Below, piece by piece: positions 1 to 8,508 of a stretch of DNA of 43,349 nucleotides. The stretch is taken from positions 1 through 43,349 of the forward strand of contig JAIRNG010000141.1 in NCBI GenBank assembly GCA_031258135.1. Direction: 5' to 3'. Numbering within the stretch: the first letter of the stretch is position 1; each line of letters starts with the position of its first letter. The notes beneath the pieces were generated by a model. The model made no database searches. It saw only the letters and a list, made by a program, of their open reading frames with translations, and was not told where the DNA came from. This stretch comes from Mediterranea sp. (in: CFB group bacteria). Lineage in GTDB: Bacteria; Bacteroidota; Bacteroidia; Bacteroidales; Bacteroidaceae. Both the position numbers and the translations under genes were made by a program.

Positions 1-224
1 GAGGTTGTTCTTGTCATGGTGCATAGGTAATACTTTTTTTCCCAATTATGTATCGTTGCAGCCTGATATTTGGTTAGCCAAGGGAGAGGCATCCACGGAC
101 TATTGCGCATGAGCCGAAATGCAAGCAACTTTTAGGGTAAATGCAGGCAGCTTTTCTAAGGATTCTTCTGCTATATAGTGGAAACTTATAGCAGAAGCTT
201 TCTTTCTTTGGCGTGATATGTCCG
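1..224. other. Gene-free left edge with 22-bp direct repeat and hairpin
   Basis: No complete gene is visible. Two 17-bp direct repeats (AAATGCAAGCAACTTTT at 117-133 and AAATGCAGGCAGCTTTT at 139-155) are 22 bp apart and differ at two positions. A hairpin follows at 165-197. On the minus strand an ATG at 24-22 opens a frame of only eight codons before the window ends, so a leftward gene may begin here, but nothing else supports it. The repeat pair would lie roughly 95-130 bp upstream of such a gene. Confidence 0.5.
165..197. terminator. Hairpin, probable transcription terminator
   Basis: CTTCTGCTATA (165-175) pairs perfectly with TATAGCAGAAG (187-197) around an 11-nt loop. It lies about 30 bp past the stop of the leftward GH88 gene, where an operon terminator is expected. 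The T-rich tail (CTTTCTTTCTTT) is on the plus-strand side, so as an intrinsic terminator it fits rightward transcription better. A role for the leftward operon is inference. Confidence 0.45.
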
Positions 225-1472
225 TTATTTCAGGCTACTGTTTTTATACCGGGTCAGGGCTTCGAGGAAATAATAATCTGCATAGACCAGTGGCTTGTCA
301 ATCTCAGCGTTGTGGGGGATACTTCCCACACAGTGTTTAATCAGGAAGTTGGCGTTCTCTCCCAACTGCGCCCTATAGTTCGGCGAAGCCAGGCTATGGA
401 GCATTTTCACGGCATAGTCGTGGTAAGATTTGTCCGGCGCATAATTCTGCAGCTCAAAGAGGGCTGAGCAGACGATCGCGGCTGCCGAAGTATCTCTTGG
501 CTTTTCCTGAATCCGGACGGCATTCGAGTTCTTCCCGGGTACGTATCCTTCTTCACCGGCATTGAAATCCCAAACAGGGATCAGGTCTTCCGGTAGATGC
601 GCCAGGTAGAAGTCGGCCAGTCCCACTGCCGTATCCAAATAAGTCGTATCGAGCGTTTCGCGATACATCATGGTAAATCCGTAAATCATCCATGCCTGTC
701 CGCGTGCCCAGGTCGAGTTGTCGCTGAAGCCCTGCGCCGTTGCTTTATTGGCAGCCGCTCCTGTGATGGTATCAAAGTCTATCACATGGTAAGTGCTGTA
801 ATCTTCGCGGATATGGTTCTTCATTGTCGTATTGGCATGGGTAACCGCAATATCGGAAAAGCGTCTGTCTCCCGATAGTCTGGTGGCGGCGAAGAGCATC
901 TCCAGATTCATCATGTTGTCCACGATGACCGGATAATACCATATCACTCCGTCCCAGTTCTTTCCTCCGTTCCATGATTTGATGGCTTGCGTTCTTTCGT
1001 CGAACCGCGTGGTCAGCGATTCGGCGCTCCGGATGATTATATCGGCGTACCCGGGTTTGGGGGCAAGCCGTAGCGCATTTCCGTAGCTGCAATACATCAT
1101 GAACCCCAGGTCGTGATGTCCGGTGAACGTCTTCAACGGTTCGAGCGAGTGCGTCCATTTCTCCGCTTCATGACGCCAGAGGGTATCGTTGGTCAGTTCG
1201 TATAAAAACCAGAGTGAGCCGGGAAAGAAACCGGGAGTCCAGTCGTACATGTTGGTAGTAGAGAGCCGGCCGTTATTTTTCATTGTCCGGGGATAATTGT
1301 TTCCGGTCGGATCGCCTGTGGCTTGTAGCATGAGCTTCGTTTGTCCGACTGCGAAATCTACATTTCCGGTAATGAAGGACTTTTTCTCATTGGTGCATGC
1401 CGGCAGGATGACGGCGCAGCAAAGCAAAGCGAGCGCTTTTCTGAATTTATTCGTCTGTTGTTTCATGATCAT
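225..1472 (-). CDS. GH88 unsaturated glucuronyl hydrolase, lipoprotein
   Basis: This 415-residue protein resembles GH88 enzymes, which hydrate and split the 4,5-unsaturated uronic acid from the non-reducing end of disaccharides made by polysaccharide lyases. Visible marks are HHDLGFMMYCSYG (119-131, Asp121), VDNMMNLEML (184-193, Asp185) and DNSTWARGQAW (251-261). Asp121 and Asp185 sit where the two catalytic aspartates of the Bacillus UGL (Asp88, Asp149) are expected. The N-terminus is a lipoprotein signal with lipobox LPAC and Cys26, so the enzyme is probably tethered in the periplasm or outer membrane. The start overlaps the DUF2264 stop as TAATG, suggesting translational coupling; a second ATG two codons in is possible. 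The PL8 lyase in the same operon would supply the substrate. GH105 is the main alternative family. Confidence 0.9.
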   Translation of the reverse strand: MIMKQQTNKFRKALALLCCAVILPACTNEKKSFITGNVDFAVGQTKLMLQATGDPTGNNYPRTMKNNGRLSTTNMYDWTPGFFPGSLWFLYELTNDTLWRHEAEKWTHSLEPLKTFTGHHDLGFMMYCSYGNALRLAPKPGYADIIIRSAESLTTRFDERTQAIKSWNGGKNWDGVIWYYPVIVDNMMNLEMLFAATRLSGDRRFSDIAVTHANTTMKNHIREDYSTYHVIDFDTITGAAANKATAQGFSDNSTWARGQAWMIYGFTMMYRETLDTTYLDTAVGLADFYLAHLPEDLIPVWDFNAGEEGYVPGKNSNAVRIQEKPRDTSAAAIVCSALFELQNYAPDKSYHDYAVKMLHSLASPNYRAQLGENANFLIKHCVGSIPHNAEIDKPLVYADYYFLEALTRYKNSSLK

Positions 1473-2686
1473 TATTGTTTTACTGATTGATGGTTATCAA
1501 TAGGAAAGGCTTCTCCGCTCCATGCCTTCTGCGAAGTCCATTTCCCGGCGGGTGCAGTCCAGAATGGGTCATTATCCGGAAGTCCGAGCGGCAAGAACAC
1601 CAACGCTGTCAGGTAGAGGCTTCCGTTATTTGTATAATAGTTGGACAGATGCGGTTGGTGCCCGGCAAATCCGAGTTGAAGGTATCCGCCTTTGTTGAAG
1701 TTGCCTTCTACTGCAAACATACGCTTCATGGTTGCGGTGACAGCGCTCCTGATCTGTCCGTTGGTGTGTCCGGGCGCTAATCCATAGCGCCATGCCGATA
1801 GCGCCAGAGTCTGGAAAGCCCCCATCCGGTAGACGATAGACCGTCCGAAGGCGGGGAAAGTCCCTTCGGGAGAGATCAGCCGTTCCATGAACTGGTCGAA
1901 ACGGTGCATCCGCTTCAGGGCCAGTTTCCAGTTTATGGGGGTTCTTATCTTCTTCTGTTCCAGTACTTCCAATATCTCGGTGTACATGGGATGGATGACA
2001 AAGGCGTTGTAGTAATCCAGCGACATTTCCGGTCCGTCCGAGTACCAACCGTCGCTCAGGTACCATTCCTCTATTTTCTGTAGCGCTACGGTAAGGGCGA
2101 ACAGGTCCGGCTTCCCGCCTGTCCACAGGATAAACGTCTCGACCATTGCGCGGAATAACAGCCAGTTGTTGTAGGCCGGCCGTATGGTGCGCAAGCCTTT
2201 GAAAGCCTCGATATATCTTTCCTGCGTCGTCTTGTCCAGCAGGTCCCATGTGGCTTTGGGGGCGCGCATGAAGCTCTGGGCCAGGTACGCCGCATCCACC
2301 AATACCTGATCGGCTCCCGACCAGAGCAAACAGTCGGGGTTTGCGGGGTCTACGGCGTTCCTGTACGATTGTATGGCCCATGCTTTCAGTCGTTTGCGCT
2401 GAAGGCCTTCCGGCGTTCCGTCTTCCGGAAGGGCCAGCCAGGGGGCTATTCCCGCCATCAGTCTTCCGAAAGCCTCCATATATACCACGCGGCTGTTCCG
2501 GTTGTCCCATGTGGGGGAAAATTCGACTTCCATGTTCCTGACCAGTTCTCCCTTGCTCATGTTTTCCAGAACCGGCGATGCTATCCTGTAACACAGGCCG
2601 GCCCAGTATTCACGATCGCTTCCTGTTGCACCGCCGGCTTTCGCTGCACAGAAGAATAAAGACATAATAAAGAGTATCTTTTTCAT
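1472..2686 (-). CDS. DUF2264 family secreted protein
   Basis: The 404-residue protein starts with a signal peptide (about residues 1-20) followed by an alpha-helical region rich in Trp and Tyr typical of DUF2264. Recognisable stretches are RNSRVVYMEAFGRLMAGIAP near residue 65, NNWLLFRAMVE near 172 and WYSDGPEMSLDYYNAFVIHP near 215. From memory, some members of this family have been linked to CAZy GH154 beta-glucuronidases; I cannot confirm that for this protein. It lies between the PL8 lyase and the GH88 hydrolase, with 11 bp to the first and a 1-bp overlap with the second, so it very likely acts on the same uronic-acid polysaccharide, perhaps on a saturated glucuronide linkage that lyases cannot cut. 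Confidence 0.85.
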   Translation of the reverse strand: MKKILFIMSLFFCAAKAGGATGSDREYWAGLCYRIASPVLENMSKGELVRNMEVEFSPTWDNRNSRVVYMEAFGRLMAGIAPWLALPEDGTPEGLQRKRLKAWAIQSYRNAVDPANPDCLLWSGADQVLVDAAYLAQSFMRAPKATWDLLDKTTQERYIEAFKGLRTIRPAYNNWLLFRAMVETFILWTGGKPDLFALTVALQKIEEWYLSDGWYSDGPEMSLDYYNAFVIHPMYTEILEVLEQKKIRTPINWKLALKRMHRFDQFMERLISPEGTFPAFGRSIVYRMGAFQTLALSAWRYGLAPGHTNGQIRSAVTATMKRMFAVEGNFNKGGYLQLGFAGHQPHLSNYYTNNGSLYLTALVFLPLGLPDNDPFWTAPAGKWTSQKAWSGEAFPIDNHQSVKQ

Positions 2687-2697
2687 TATTCAGTGTT

Positions 2698-4869
2698 TTA
2701 TGGTTTTCTTAATGTCAGTCTTTCAATATCTACCACATAGCTTTGTGTGCTTCCTGCAAAAGGATCGGGATGAATGGGCATGGCAACCGTATATTCTTTT
2801 TCGCCAACCCCGAAGATGCAGGCTTTCAGTTTGATCGTTGCCTGCGAGCGCGAGGGATCGGATATGTGTACTCTTACCTCTTTCCGGTCTATATCCGAAA
2901 GCAGGAGGATGCATCCGGCGCCGGCTTCCAGGCTGAACCTGTCGCAAGTGAATGTCCCGGGACGGTGGAATACGATTCCCAGGCAATTGAGGTCACTGTG
3001 TTGTACGGCTTGTATGCCGGGTGTGTTACTCAGTATCGTGATTCCGCCCGATGGATACCTGATCTGTCCGGAAGCAGGTTGTGCGGGTACTATTGTGTAT
3101 GCATAGCCGGCGCCGGCCGGTTTTTCGCCATGTCCGAGCCAAATGGTCAATACATCCTTCGTCACGGGTCTGCCGGCATACGAGCTATTGATCATTTTCC
3201 AGTCGCCTGCCTTTTTCCCGTTTTCTATATGTACGTCTGCTGTCGCTTCGAAGAAATATCCGATGCCCCGGTGCCTGACCCATGGCAGGCCTCTGAATTG
3301 ATGCCTGGCCGGTTCAAGCCGGATACAGGAATCCCCGGAAGGGATGAAGACATCGCCCTGTAACAGGCATTGGTTGACTGTCGTGCATATCCCGTGGGAA
3401 GAACCGGAATGGATACCGGCTCCCAGGCATACGATTTCGTTATCGAACATGAACCAGGACTTCCGGGCGGAAGTGTTTATACCGAATTGCTTTTCATCCA
3501 TGGTATATGCGCTTACGCCGTACTTCCCGTCGGATACCCCTCCGGCGAAGAGGCTTGTTCCCCATTTCTCCCATTGTTCGGGCAGAGGGATATGTTCGAC
3601 AGCCGGCGCAGTGGTTCCCGGTATTTTGCTCCAGTCCCATACGGGGAATATGTTTTCATATTCGTCTCCTTCTTCAACGATCGTAGTGGCTCCGTCGGTC
3701 AGGAAGAAGCCTTTCAGATTTTCGCCGTTCCCGTTCTCGTTCCGGCAGGTACGGGTGGACGCCATGCGTACATCGAAAGTATAGGCCGGTCGCTGGTGAA
3801 GCGTGTAATCGGAACACCAGAAATGGGTGTGTGAAGGGGTAATGACCTGATCCGGCGTTTCAGTCCCGCTGATCCGGCCGATGCTCTCCAGATAAACAGA
3901 CGCGTGGCCGGGGTCTAACAGAGCCATACGTTGGAGGACAGGTATAAATGCGGTCTGATCCAAACTGTTTTCCCTGCTGATGCCTCTTCCCAACACGTTA
4001 TACAGGAAGAATCTGCCGCGGATGACCGGAATATACGCCTCGCGGATGAACTTGCCAAGCAGGTTGAGTTTCTCTTCCGGTAGTGCATAAGGGGTATGCC
4101 GGGTGTAAAGCGCCAGCTTCGATATATCCTCCGCTATTCCGGCGCCATATCCTCCTATATATAATTGTTTGCCGTGCTGCTGATAGGAATGGTCGTACTG
4201 TATTCCCTGGCCGCCGGTTAGCTGTACGGGTTGATACGCCTGCCCGATACCGAAAGAAAGCGTCTGTTCGTCCTGTGTCAGGCATCCTCTGTATATCCAG
4301 TGAAGGGCGATGGATATCTTGTTCGCAGCGGTGCCTTGCGATCCCTTCTGGTCCGGCCGGCCTCCTTCTTTCTCCATACGTCCGGTCAACTTCTTTTCCA
4401 GTTCGGGGGGTAGCCCTTCGGACGAAGCGCGCATAAGAATCAGGATCACTCCCATCTGTTGCGGGCAGGCAATTTGTTGCATATACCAGTTGGAGCTGGT
4501 GGGATGAGTTTCATGCCAATAGGTCAGCGCCCGGACTATCGCCTTGTGAAGTTCCGAGGAATCCTTACGGTTCCGGGACGAGGTATACGCTTTCGCCCAC
4601 GTATAGACCCTGTTCAGATGTTGCAGGGGATGCCATTTCGTTTGCGCCCGGCTCGTGTAGTCTATGTCATCGAAAGCCCCCTCCCCGTTTATCCGTCCGA
4701 GCCACCGGGCGGCCTCGTCTTCCGTATCTCCCGGCAGGCTTTGGTGGTCCTGGCGTATGTTCTCCATAATGAGGCGGTATATGGTTTGCCCGTTCTCTCC
4801 GGCCGCCAGTCCTGTTGCAGACAACAGGAGCGCCAACCCGGATAAGATCATTGACTTCGTATTCTTCAT
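2698..4869 (-). CDS. PL8 chondroitinase-AC-type polysaccharide lyase
   Basis: This 723-residue protein matches the architecture of PL8 chondroitin AC/hyaluronan lyases (about 700 residues): signal peptide (1-23), alpha/alpha toroid, then beta-sandwich domains. Catalytic positions can be placed against Pedobacter chondroitinase AC: Asn183 (for Asn175), His232 and Tyr241 in HGKQLYIGGYG (for His225 and Tyr234), Arg295 and Arg299 in NVLGRGISRE (for Arg288 and Arg292), and Glu378 in RNENGNGENL (for Glu371). The stretches PAYTFDVRMAS and EIVCLGAGI also follow that family closely. It should cleave chondroitin-like or hyaluronan chains by beta-elimination, leaving unsaturated disaccharides for the GH88 enzyme downstream. 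It is the first gene of the operon, 19 bp after a predicted transcription start. Exact substrate is not certain; no sulfatase lies next to it. Confidence 0.93.
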   Translation of the reverse strand: MKNTKSMILSGLALLLSATGLAAGENGQTIYRLIMENIRQDHQSLPGDTEDEAARWLGRINGEGAFDDIDYTSRAQTKWHPLQHLNRVYTWAKAYTSSRNRKDSSELHKAIVRALTYWHETHPTSSNWYMQQIACPQQMGVILILMRASSEGLPPELEKKLTGRMEKEGGRPDQKGSQGTAANKISIALHWIYRGCLTQDEQTLSFGIGQAYQPVQLTGGQGIQYDHSYQQHGKQLYIGGYGAGIAEDISKLALYTRHTPYALPEEKLNLLGKFIREAYIPVIRGRFFLYNVLGRGISRENSLDQTAFIPVLQRMALLDPGHASVYLESIGRISGTETPDQVITPSHTHFWCSDYTLHQRPAYTFDVRMASTRTCRNENGNGENLKGFFLTDGATTIVEEGDEYENIFPVWDWSKIPGTTAPAVEHIPLPEQWEKWGTSLFAGGVSDGKYGVSAYTMDEKQFGINTSARKSWFMFDNEIVCLGAGIHSGSSHGICTTVNQCLLQGDVFIPSGDSCIRLEPARHQFRGLPWVRHRGIGYFFEATADVHIENGKKAGDWKMINSSYAGRPVTKDVLTIWLGHGEKPAGAGYAYTIVPAQPASGQIRYPSGGITILSNTPGIQAVQHSDLNCLGIVFHRPGTFTCDRFSLEAGAGCILLLSDIDRKEVRVHISDPSRSQATIKLKACIFGVGEKEYTVAMPIHPDPFAGSTQSYVVDIERLTLRKP

Positions 4870-4894
4870 GTGTACAATCCTCTTTAGCTTTTGG

Positions 4895-4924
4895 CAAAGA
4901 TATACCTTTTCCGGTTAACACAAA
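4895..4924 (-). promoter_or_regulatory. Promoter of the PL8-DUF2264-GH88 operon
   Basis: Read leftward, TTTG (4924-4921) is followed after 18 bp by TATCTTTG (4902-4895), matching the Bacteroidetes -33/-7 consensus. The PL8 start codon is about 25 bp further on. Confidence 0.7.
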
Positions 4925-5212
4925 GTACCGTTTAGTCTGTTTCACCTGCATCTTTTGTCCATAATCATGTTTGTTAACTTATGACTAAAGTCCACGGGTT
5001 GTCTCCACTATCAATAGTTGTTTCAGTGTTATAAAATAAGGCATTTATATACCACTTTACATGGGTTGAATATGGGGAAAGAAGCTTTTTAATACATGGA
5101 ACAATTGATTACATATACAAAGACTTCAAGCGTTGTTATTGATGGACAGGCCGTCGTATGTATAGGAAAATAAAATTGCGTATAGAAAAAGAATGATAAA
5201 CAGGGGATGCTC

Positions 5213-5230
5213 ATTAAACGATCGTTTAAT
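5213..5230. promoter_or_regulatory. 18-bp perfect palindrome, candidate operator
   Basis: ATTAAACGATCGTTTAAT is a perfect palindrome centred about 70 bp upstream of the nth -7 box. Such symmetric sites often bind dimeric repressors, for example of the TetR family. No regulator gene is next to it, so the partner is unknown. Confidence 0.45.
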
Positions 5231-5289
5231 AACACAACTTTTTAGGATAAGTGTTCTTTTAATTTTTATATCAAACTCATGTTAATTAC

Positions 5290-5297
5290 TAACTTTG
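5290..5297 (+). promoter_or_regulatory. Promoter -7 box for nth
   Basis: TAACTTTG fits the Bacteroidetes -7 consensus TAnnTTTG, 34 bp before the nth ATG. No clear -33 element is seen. Confidence 0.5.
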
Positions 5298-5331
5298 TAG
5301 AAGTATTAAACGGTAAATAGTAAATGACAAG

Positions 5332-6045
5332 ATGGTAAATGACGAATTGTCCGGAAAAGAACGCTATGAGAAGGTGATTGCCTGGTTCCGGGAAAACATG
5401 CCTGTGGCCGAAACAGAGTTGCATTACACAAACGCCTACGGGTTACTGGTCGCCGTGATCCTTTCCGCCCAGTGTACCGACAAGCGGGTCAACATGATCA
5501 CCCCTTCCCTGCTGCACGACTTCCCCACCCCGGAAGCGCTGGCGGCCGCCACCCCGGAGGTCATCTATGAATACATCCGTAGCGTCTCCTATCCCAACAA
5601 CAAAGCCAGGCACCTGGCAGGCATGGCCAAAATGCTGGTAGAGCAGTTTGGCGGCGAAGTGCCAGGCAACCTGGAAGACCTGATCAGGCTACCCGGAGTA
5701 GGCAGGAAGACCGCTAACGTCATCCGCTCCGTCGTGTTCAACAAAGCCGCCATGGCTGTCGACACCCACGTGTTCCGCGTGTCAAACCGCATCGGGCTGA
5801 CCAATAACTCCAAAACCCCACTGGCCACCGAGAAAGAACTCGTAAAGAACATCCCCGGCGAACTGATAGCCACCGCACACCATTGGTTGATCCTTCACGG
5901 ACGCTACATTTGCCGGGCCCGAACCCCCCATTGCGACAAATGCGGCCTGCAAATGATATGTAACTATTACTGCAATACCCGTAAAATCCGGGAAGCTAAA
6001 GAAGAAAACAACCGAATCATAGCAAAAGAAACAAATAAAGAGTAA
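5332..6045 (+). CDS. nth: Endonuclease III
   Basis: This base-excision-repair enzyme removes oxidised pyrimidines and nicks the abasic site by beta-elimination. The 237-residue protein has the helix-hairpin-helix LPGVGRKTANV (120-130) with catalytic Lys126, the catalytic Asp144 in VDTHVFRV, and a C-terminal [4Fe-4S] loop with Cys194, Cys201, Cys204 and Cys210 (C-x6-C-x2-C-x5-C). All key residues are present. Length is slightly above the roughly 211 residues of E. coli Nth because of extended ends. The pgk promoter box overlaps its stop codon, so pgk probably has its own start of transcription, but the genes could also be co-transcribed. Confidence 0.97.
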   Translation: MVNDELSGKERYEKVIAWFRENMPVAETELHYTNAYGLLVAVILSAQCTDKRVNMITPSLLHDFPTPEALAAATPEVIYEYIRSVSYPNNKARHLAGMAKMLVEQFGGEVPGNLEDLIRLPGVGRKTANVIRSVVFNKAAMAVDTHVFRVSNRIGLTNNSKTPLATEKELVKNIPGELIATAHHWLILHGRYICRARTPHCDKCGLQMICNYYCNTRKIREAKEENNRIIAKETNKE

Positions 6046-6050
6046 CTTTG
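6043..6050 (+). promoter_or_regulatory. Promoter -7 box for pgk, overlapping the nth stop
   Basis: TAACTTTG begins with the TAA stop of nth and fits TAnnTTTG. The pgk ATG is 51 bp downstream. No convincing -33 element is visible, so confidence is moderate. Confidence 0.5.
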
Positions 6051-6101
6051 TGGTCAATAAAAACGAATTGAATAACTTAATTAATAAACAATTATCGTAT
6101 T

Positions 6102-7361
6102 ATGCAAACGATTGACAAGTACAATTTCGCCGGTAAACGGGCATTCGTCAGAGTGGACTTCAACGTACCATTGGACGAGAACTTCAACATTACAGATGAT
6201 AACCGCATGCGTGCAACCCTTCCTACATTGAAGAAAATCCTGAACGATGGCGGCAGCATAATCATCGGCTCCCATCTGGGACGTCCGAAAGGGCCAACCG
6301 GCAAGTTCTCGTTAAAACACATCCTTCCCCATCTGTCGGACCTGCTGAATGTGGATGTACAGTTCGCCAACGACTGCATGAGCCGGGAAGCTGCAATGAA
6401 AGCCGCAGCCTTGCAACCGGGCGAAGCGCTGGTTCTTGAAAACCTCCGTTTCTATGCTGAAGAAGAAGGCAAACCAAGAGGACTGGCCGATGACGCCTCA
6501 GATGAAGAAAAAGCAGCCGCCAAAAAAGCAGTGAAAGAAAGCCAGAAGGAGTTTACCAGGAAACTCGCCTCTTATGCAGACTGCTACGTAAACGACGCAT
6601 TCGGTACGGCCCACCGTGCACACGCCTCCACCGCGCTTATTGCCGCATACTTCAACAAAGACAATAAGATGTTCGGCTATCTGATGGAAAAAGAAGTAAA
6701 AGCCGTCGATAAAGTGATGAACGACATTCAACGCCCGTTCACCGCTATCATGGGAGGCTCCAAAGTATCCTCCAAGATCGAAATCATCGAAAACCTGCTG
6801 ACCAAAGTAGACAACCTGATCATTGCAGGCGGCATGACCTATACATTCACCAAAGCCATGGGCGGAGAAATCGGCATATCCATCTGCGAAGCGGACAAAC
6901 TCGATCTGGCCCTCGACCTGATGAAGAAAGCGAAAGAAAACCATGTAAACCTGATATTGGCCACCGACGCCAAGATTGCAGACAGCTTCTCCAACGACGC
7001 AAACAGCAAATTCGTTCCGGTCGACCAAATCCCCGACGGATGGGAAGGCCTTGATATCGGCCCCGAATCGGAAAAGCGGTTTGCCGGTGTGATCAAAGAA
7101 TCAAAAACCATCCTTTGGAATGGTCCCGCCGGAGTATTCGAGTTCGACAACTTCTCACACGGCTCACAAGCTGTTGGTGAAGCAATCGTTGAAGCCACCA
7201 AAAACGGTGCGTTCTCATTGATAGGCGGCGGCGACTCCGTAGCCTGTGTAAACAAATTCGGATTGGCTGGCGGCGTTTCTTACGTATCTACCGGTGGCGG
7301 AGCGCTGCTTGAAGCCATTGAAGGAAAGAAACTTCCGGGCATCGCCGCTATTGAAGACTAA
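6102..7361 (+). CDS. pgk: Phosphoglycerate kinase
   Basis: The protein catalyses the reversible ATP-forming transfer of phosphate from 1,3-bisphosphoglycerate to ADP in glycolysis. The 419-residue sequence has the N-terminal signature [15 protein letters not shown] (residues 13-27), the substrate-binding SHLGRPKG, the AHASTA motif, the [13 protein letters not shown] stretch, and the C-terminal nucleotide-binding [11 protein letters not shown] and [13 protein letters not shown]. Length and motifs are normal for a bacterial cytosolic Pgk. It is a single enzyme with no fused triosephosphate isomerase. Confidence 0.98.
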   Translation: MQTIDKYNFAGKRAFVRVDFNVPLDENFNITDDNRMRATLPTLKKILNDGGSIIIGSHLGRPKGPTGKFSLKHILPHLSDLLNVDVQFANDCMSREAAMKAAALQPGEALVLENLRFYAEEEGKPRGLADDASDEEKAAAKKAVKESQKEFTRKLASYADCYVNDAFGTAHRAHASTALIAAYFNKDNKMFGYLMEKEVKAVDKVMNDIQRPFTAIMGGSKVSSKIEIIENLLTKVDNLIIAGGMTYTFTKAMGGEIGISICEADKLDLALDLMKKAKENHVNLILATDAKIADSFSNDANSKFVPVDQIPDGWEGLDIGPESEKRFAGVIKESKTILWNGPAGVFEFDNFSHGSQAVGEAIVEATKNGAFSLIGGGDSVACVNKFGLAGGVSYVSTGGGALLEAIEGKKLPGIAAIED

Positions 7362-7434
7362 TGTTCTCTTATTTCATTTGATCCTCACCTCATGGATTAA
7401 GAGGCCAATACAATCAATAATATAGAAAACCAGG

Positions 7435-8469
7435 ATGAAACGTTTTTTACTTGTAACCCTTACCAGCTTTGCCATCTGCGGATCATTCACATCCGCCCGG
7501 ACCCCGGAGGAAAACGGGAACCGGTTGGCAGGCGCCCTGAAAGACCGCATCCATCTCATGGGATATGCGCAAGCAGGATACACCCGCAACGATGCCGGTG
7601 ATACGAATAACAACTTCGACATCAAGCGGATCATATTCATGGCCGAAGGTAAAATCACCAACGACTGGTTGCTCTACTTCATGTATAACTTCAACGGCGG
7701 AGGCACGCTACTGGAAATGTACACCGACTACCGCATCCTGCCCGGACTGTCCGCCCGCCTGGGACAGTTCAAAGCGCCTTATACCATTGAAAACCTGCTG
7801 TCGCCAACCGTTGTCGAACTGATCGATTGTTACTCGCAGGCAACGAACTACCTGGCAGCCGTCGGAATAGATGACCCGCTTCGCGGCTCAACCACCGGAC
7901 GCGACCTGGGCTTCATGCTCTTTGGCAACCTGCTCAGCGGTTACCTGACGTACAATGTCGGATTCTTTAACGGACAAGGCATCAACAACAAAGATAAAAA
8001 CAGCAATAAGGAGTTCATCGGAAACCTTATGGTAAACCCGGCCCGGTGGTTATCCGTGGGCGGTTCATTTACCACGGGAAAGGGGAACGCCATTGGCCTG
8101 TCCGATGCAAATCCGGAGATCAGAACGGGTGAGGATTATTCCCGTGACCGCTGGGCGGTAGGTGCGGTTGTAAAGACCAAACCGGTCAGTCTCCGCACGG
8201 AATACCTGGGAGGTAAGGACGGTAAAGTGAGAAGCGACGGATACTATGCCACCGCCTCTGTCCATGTATGCCCCAAGTTCGACATTGTCGCCTCTTACGA
8301 CTACCTCAACAAAAACAAAGACCTGGGCATGAAACAAACCAATTATGTAGCAGGCGTACAATACTGGTTCTACCCCAGATGTCGCATCCAGGCGCAATAT
8401 ACATATAGCGATAAAAAAAGCGCGGATAACTCAAACATGATCCAGGCGCAGATACAGGTACGTTTCTAA
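7435..8469 (+). CDS. OprO/OprP-like outer-membrane porin
   Basis: The 344-residue protein has a signal peptide ending near residue 21 and a barrel-like alternation of polar and hydrophobic residues closing on a terminal Phe (IQAQIQVRF), as outer-membrane barrels do. Stretches such as MGYAQAGYT, NFDIKRIIFMAEGKITNDW and ARLGQFKAPYTIENLLSP follow the phosphate-selective porin O/P family. In Bacteroidetes this family is broad, and a phosphate preference cannot be read from the sequence. It is 73 bp after pgk and 39 bp before the TPR gene and may be transcribed with either. Confidence 0.8.
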   Translation: MKRFLLVTLTSFAICGSFTSARTPEENGNRLAGALKDRIHLMGYAQAGYTRNDAGDTNNNFDIKRIIFMAEGKITNDWLLYFMYNFNGGGTLLEMYTDYRILPGLSARLGQFKAPYTIENLLSPTVVELIDCYSQATNYLAAVGIDDPLRGSTTGRDLGFMLFGNLLSGYLTYNVGFFNGQGINNKDKNSNKEFIGNLMVNPARWLSVGGSFTTGKGNAIGLSDANPEIRTGEDYSRDRWAVGAVVKTKPVSLRTEYLGGKDGKVRSDGYYATASVHVCPKFDIVASYDYLNKNKDLGMKQTNYVAGVQYWFYPRCRIQAQYTYSDKKSADNSNMIQAQIQVRF

Positions 8470-8508
8470 CCGGATACTCCGGATAAAGAATAAAACCATT
8501 AACTGTTC

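Larger units (their letters stand above)
4870..5331. other. Divergent intergenic region between PL8 and nth
   Basis: This 462-bp AT-rich stretch has no credible gene. It contains the leftward PL8 promoter (4895-4924), an 18-bp perfect palindrome (5213-5230) and the rightward nth promoter box (5290-5297). The middle part (about 4930-5210) shows no feature I can name. Confidence 0.6.

Noticed and set aside
1-24. Start of a leftward gene at position 24
   Set aside because: Only eight codons are visible and no promoter or ribosome-binding site can be shown, so it is mentioned but not listed as a gene.
1626-2594. Leftward 322-codon frame inside the DUF2264 gene
   Set aside because: Frame-shifted shadow of the DUF2264 gene with no signal peptide or motif.
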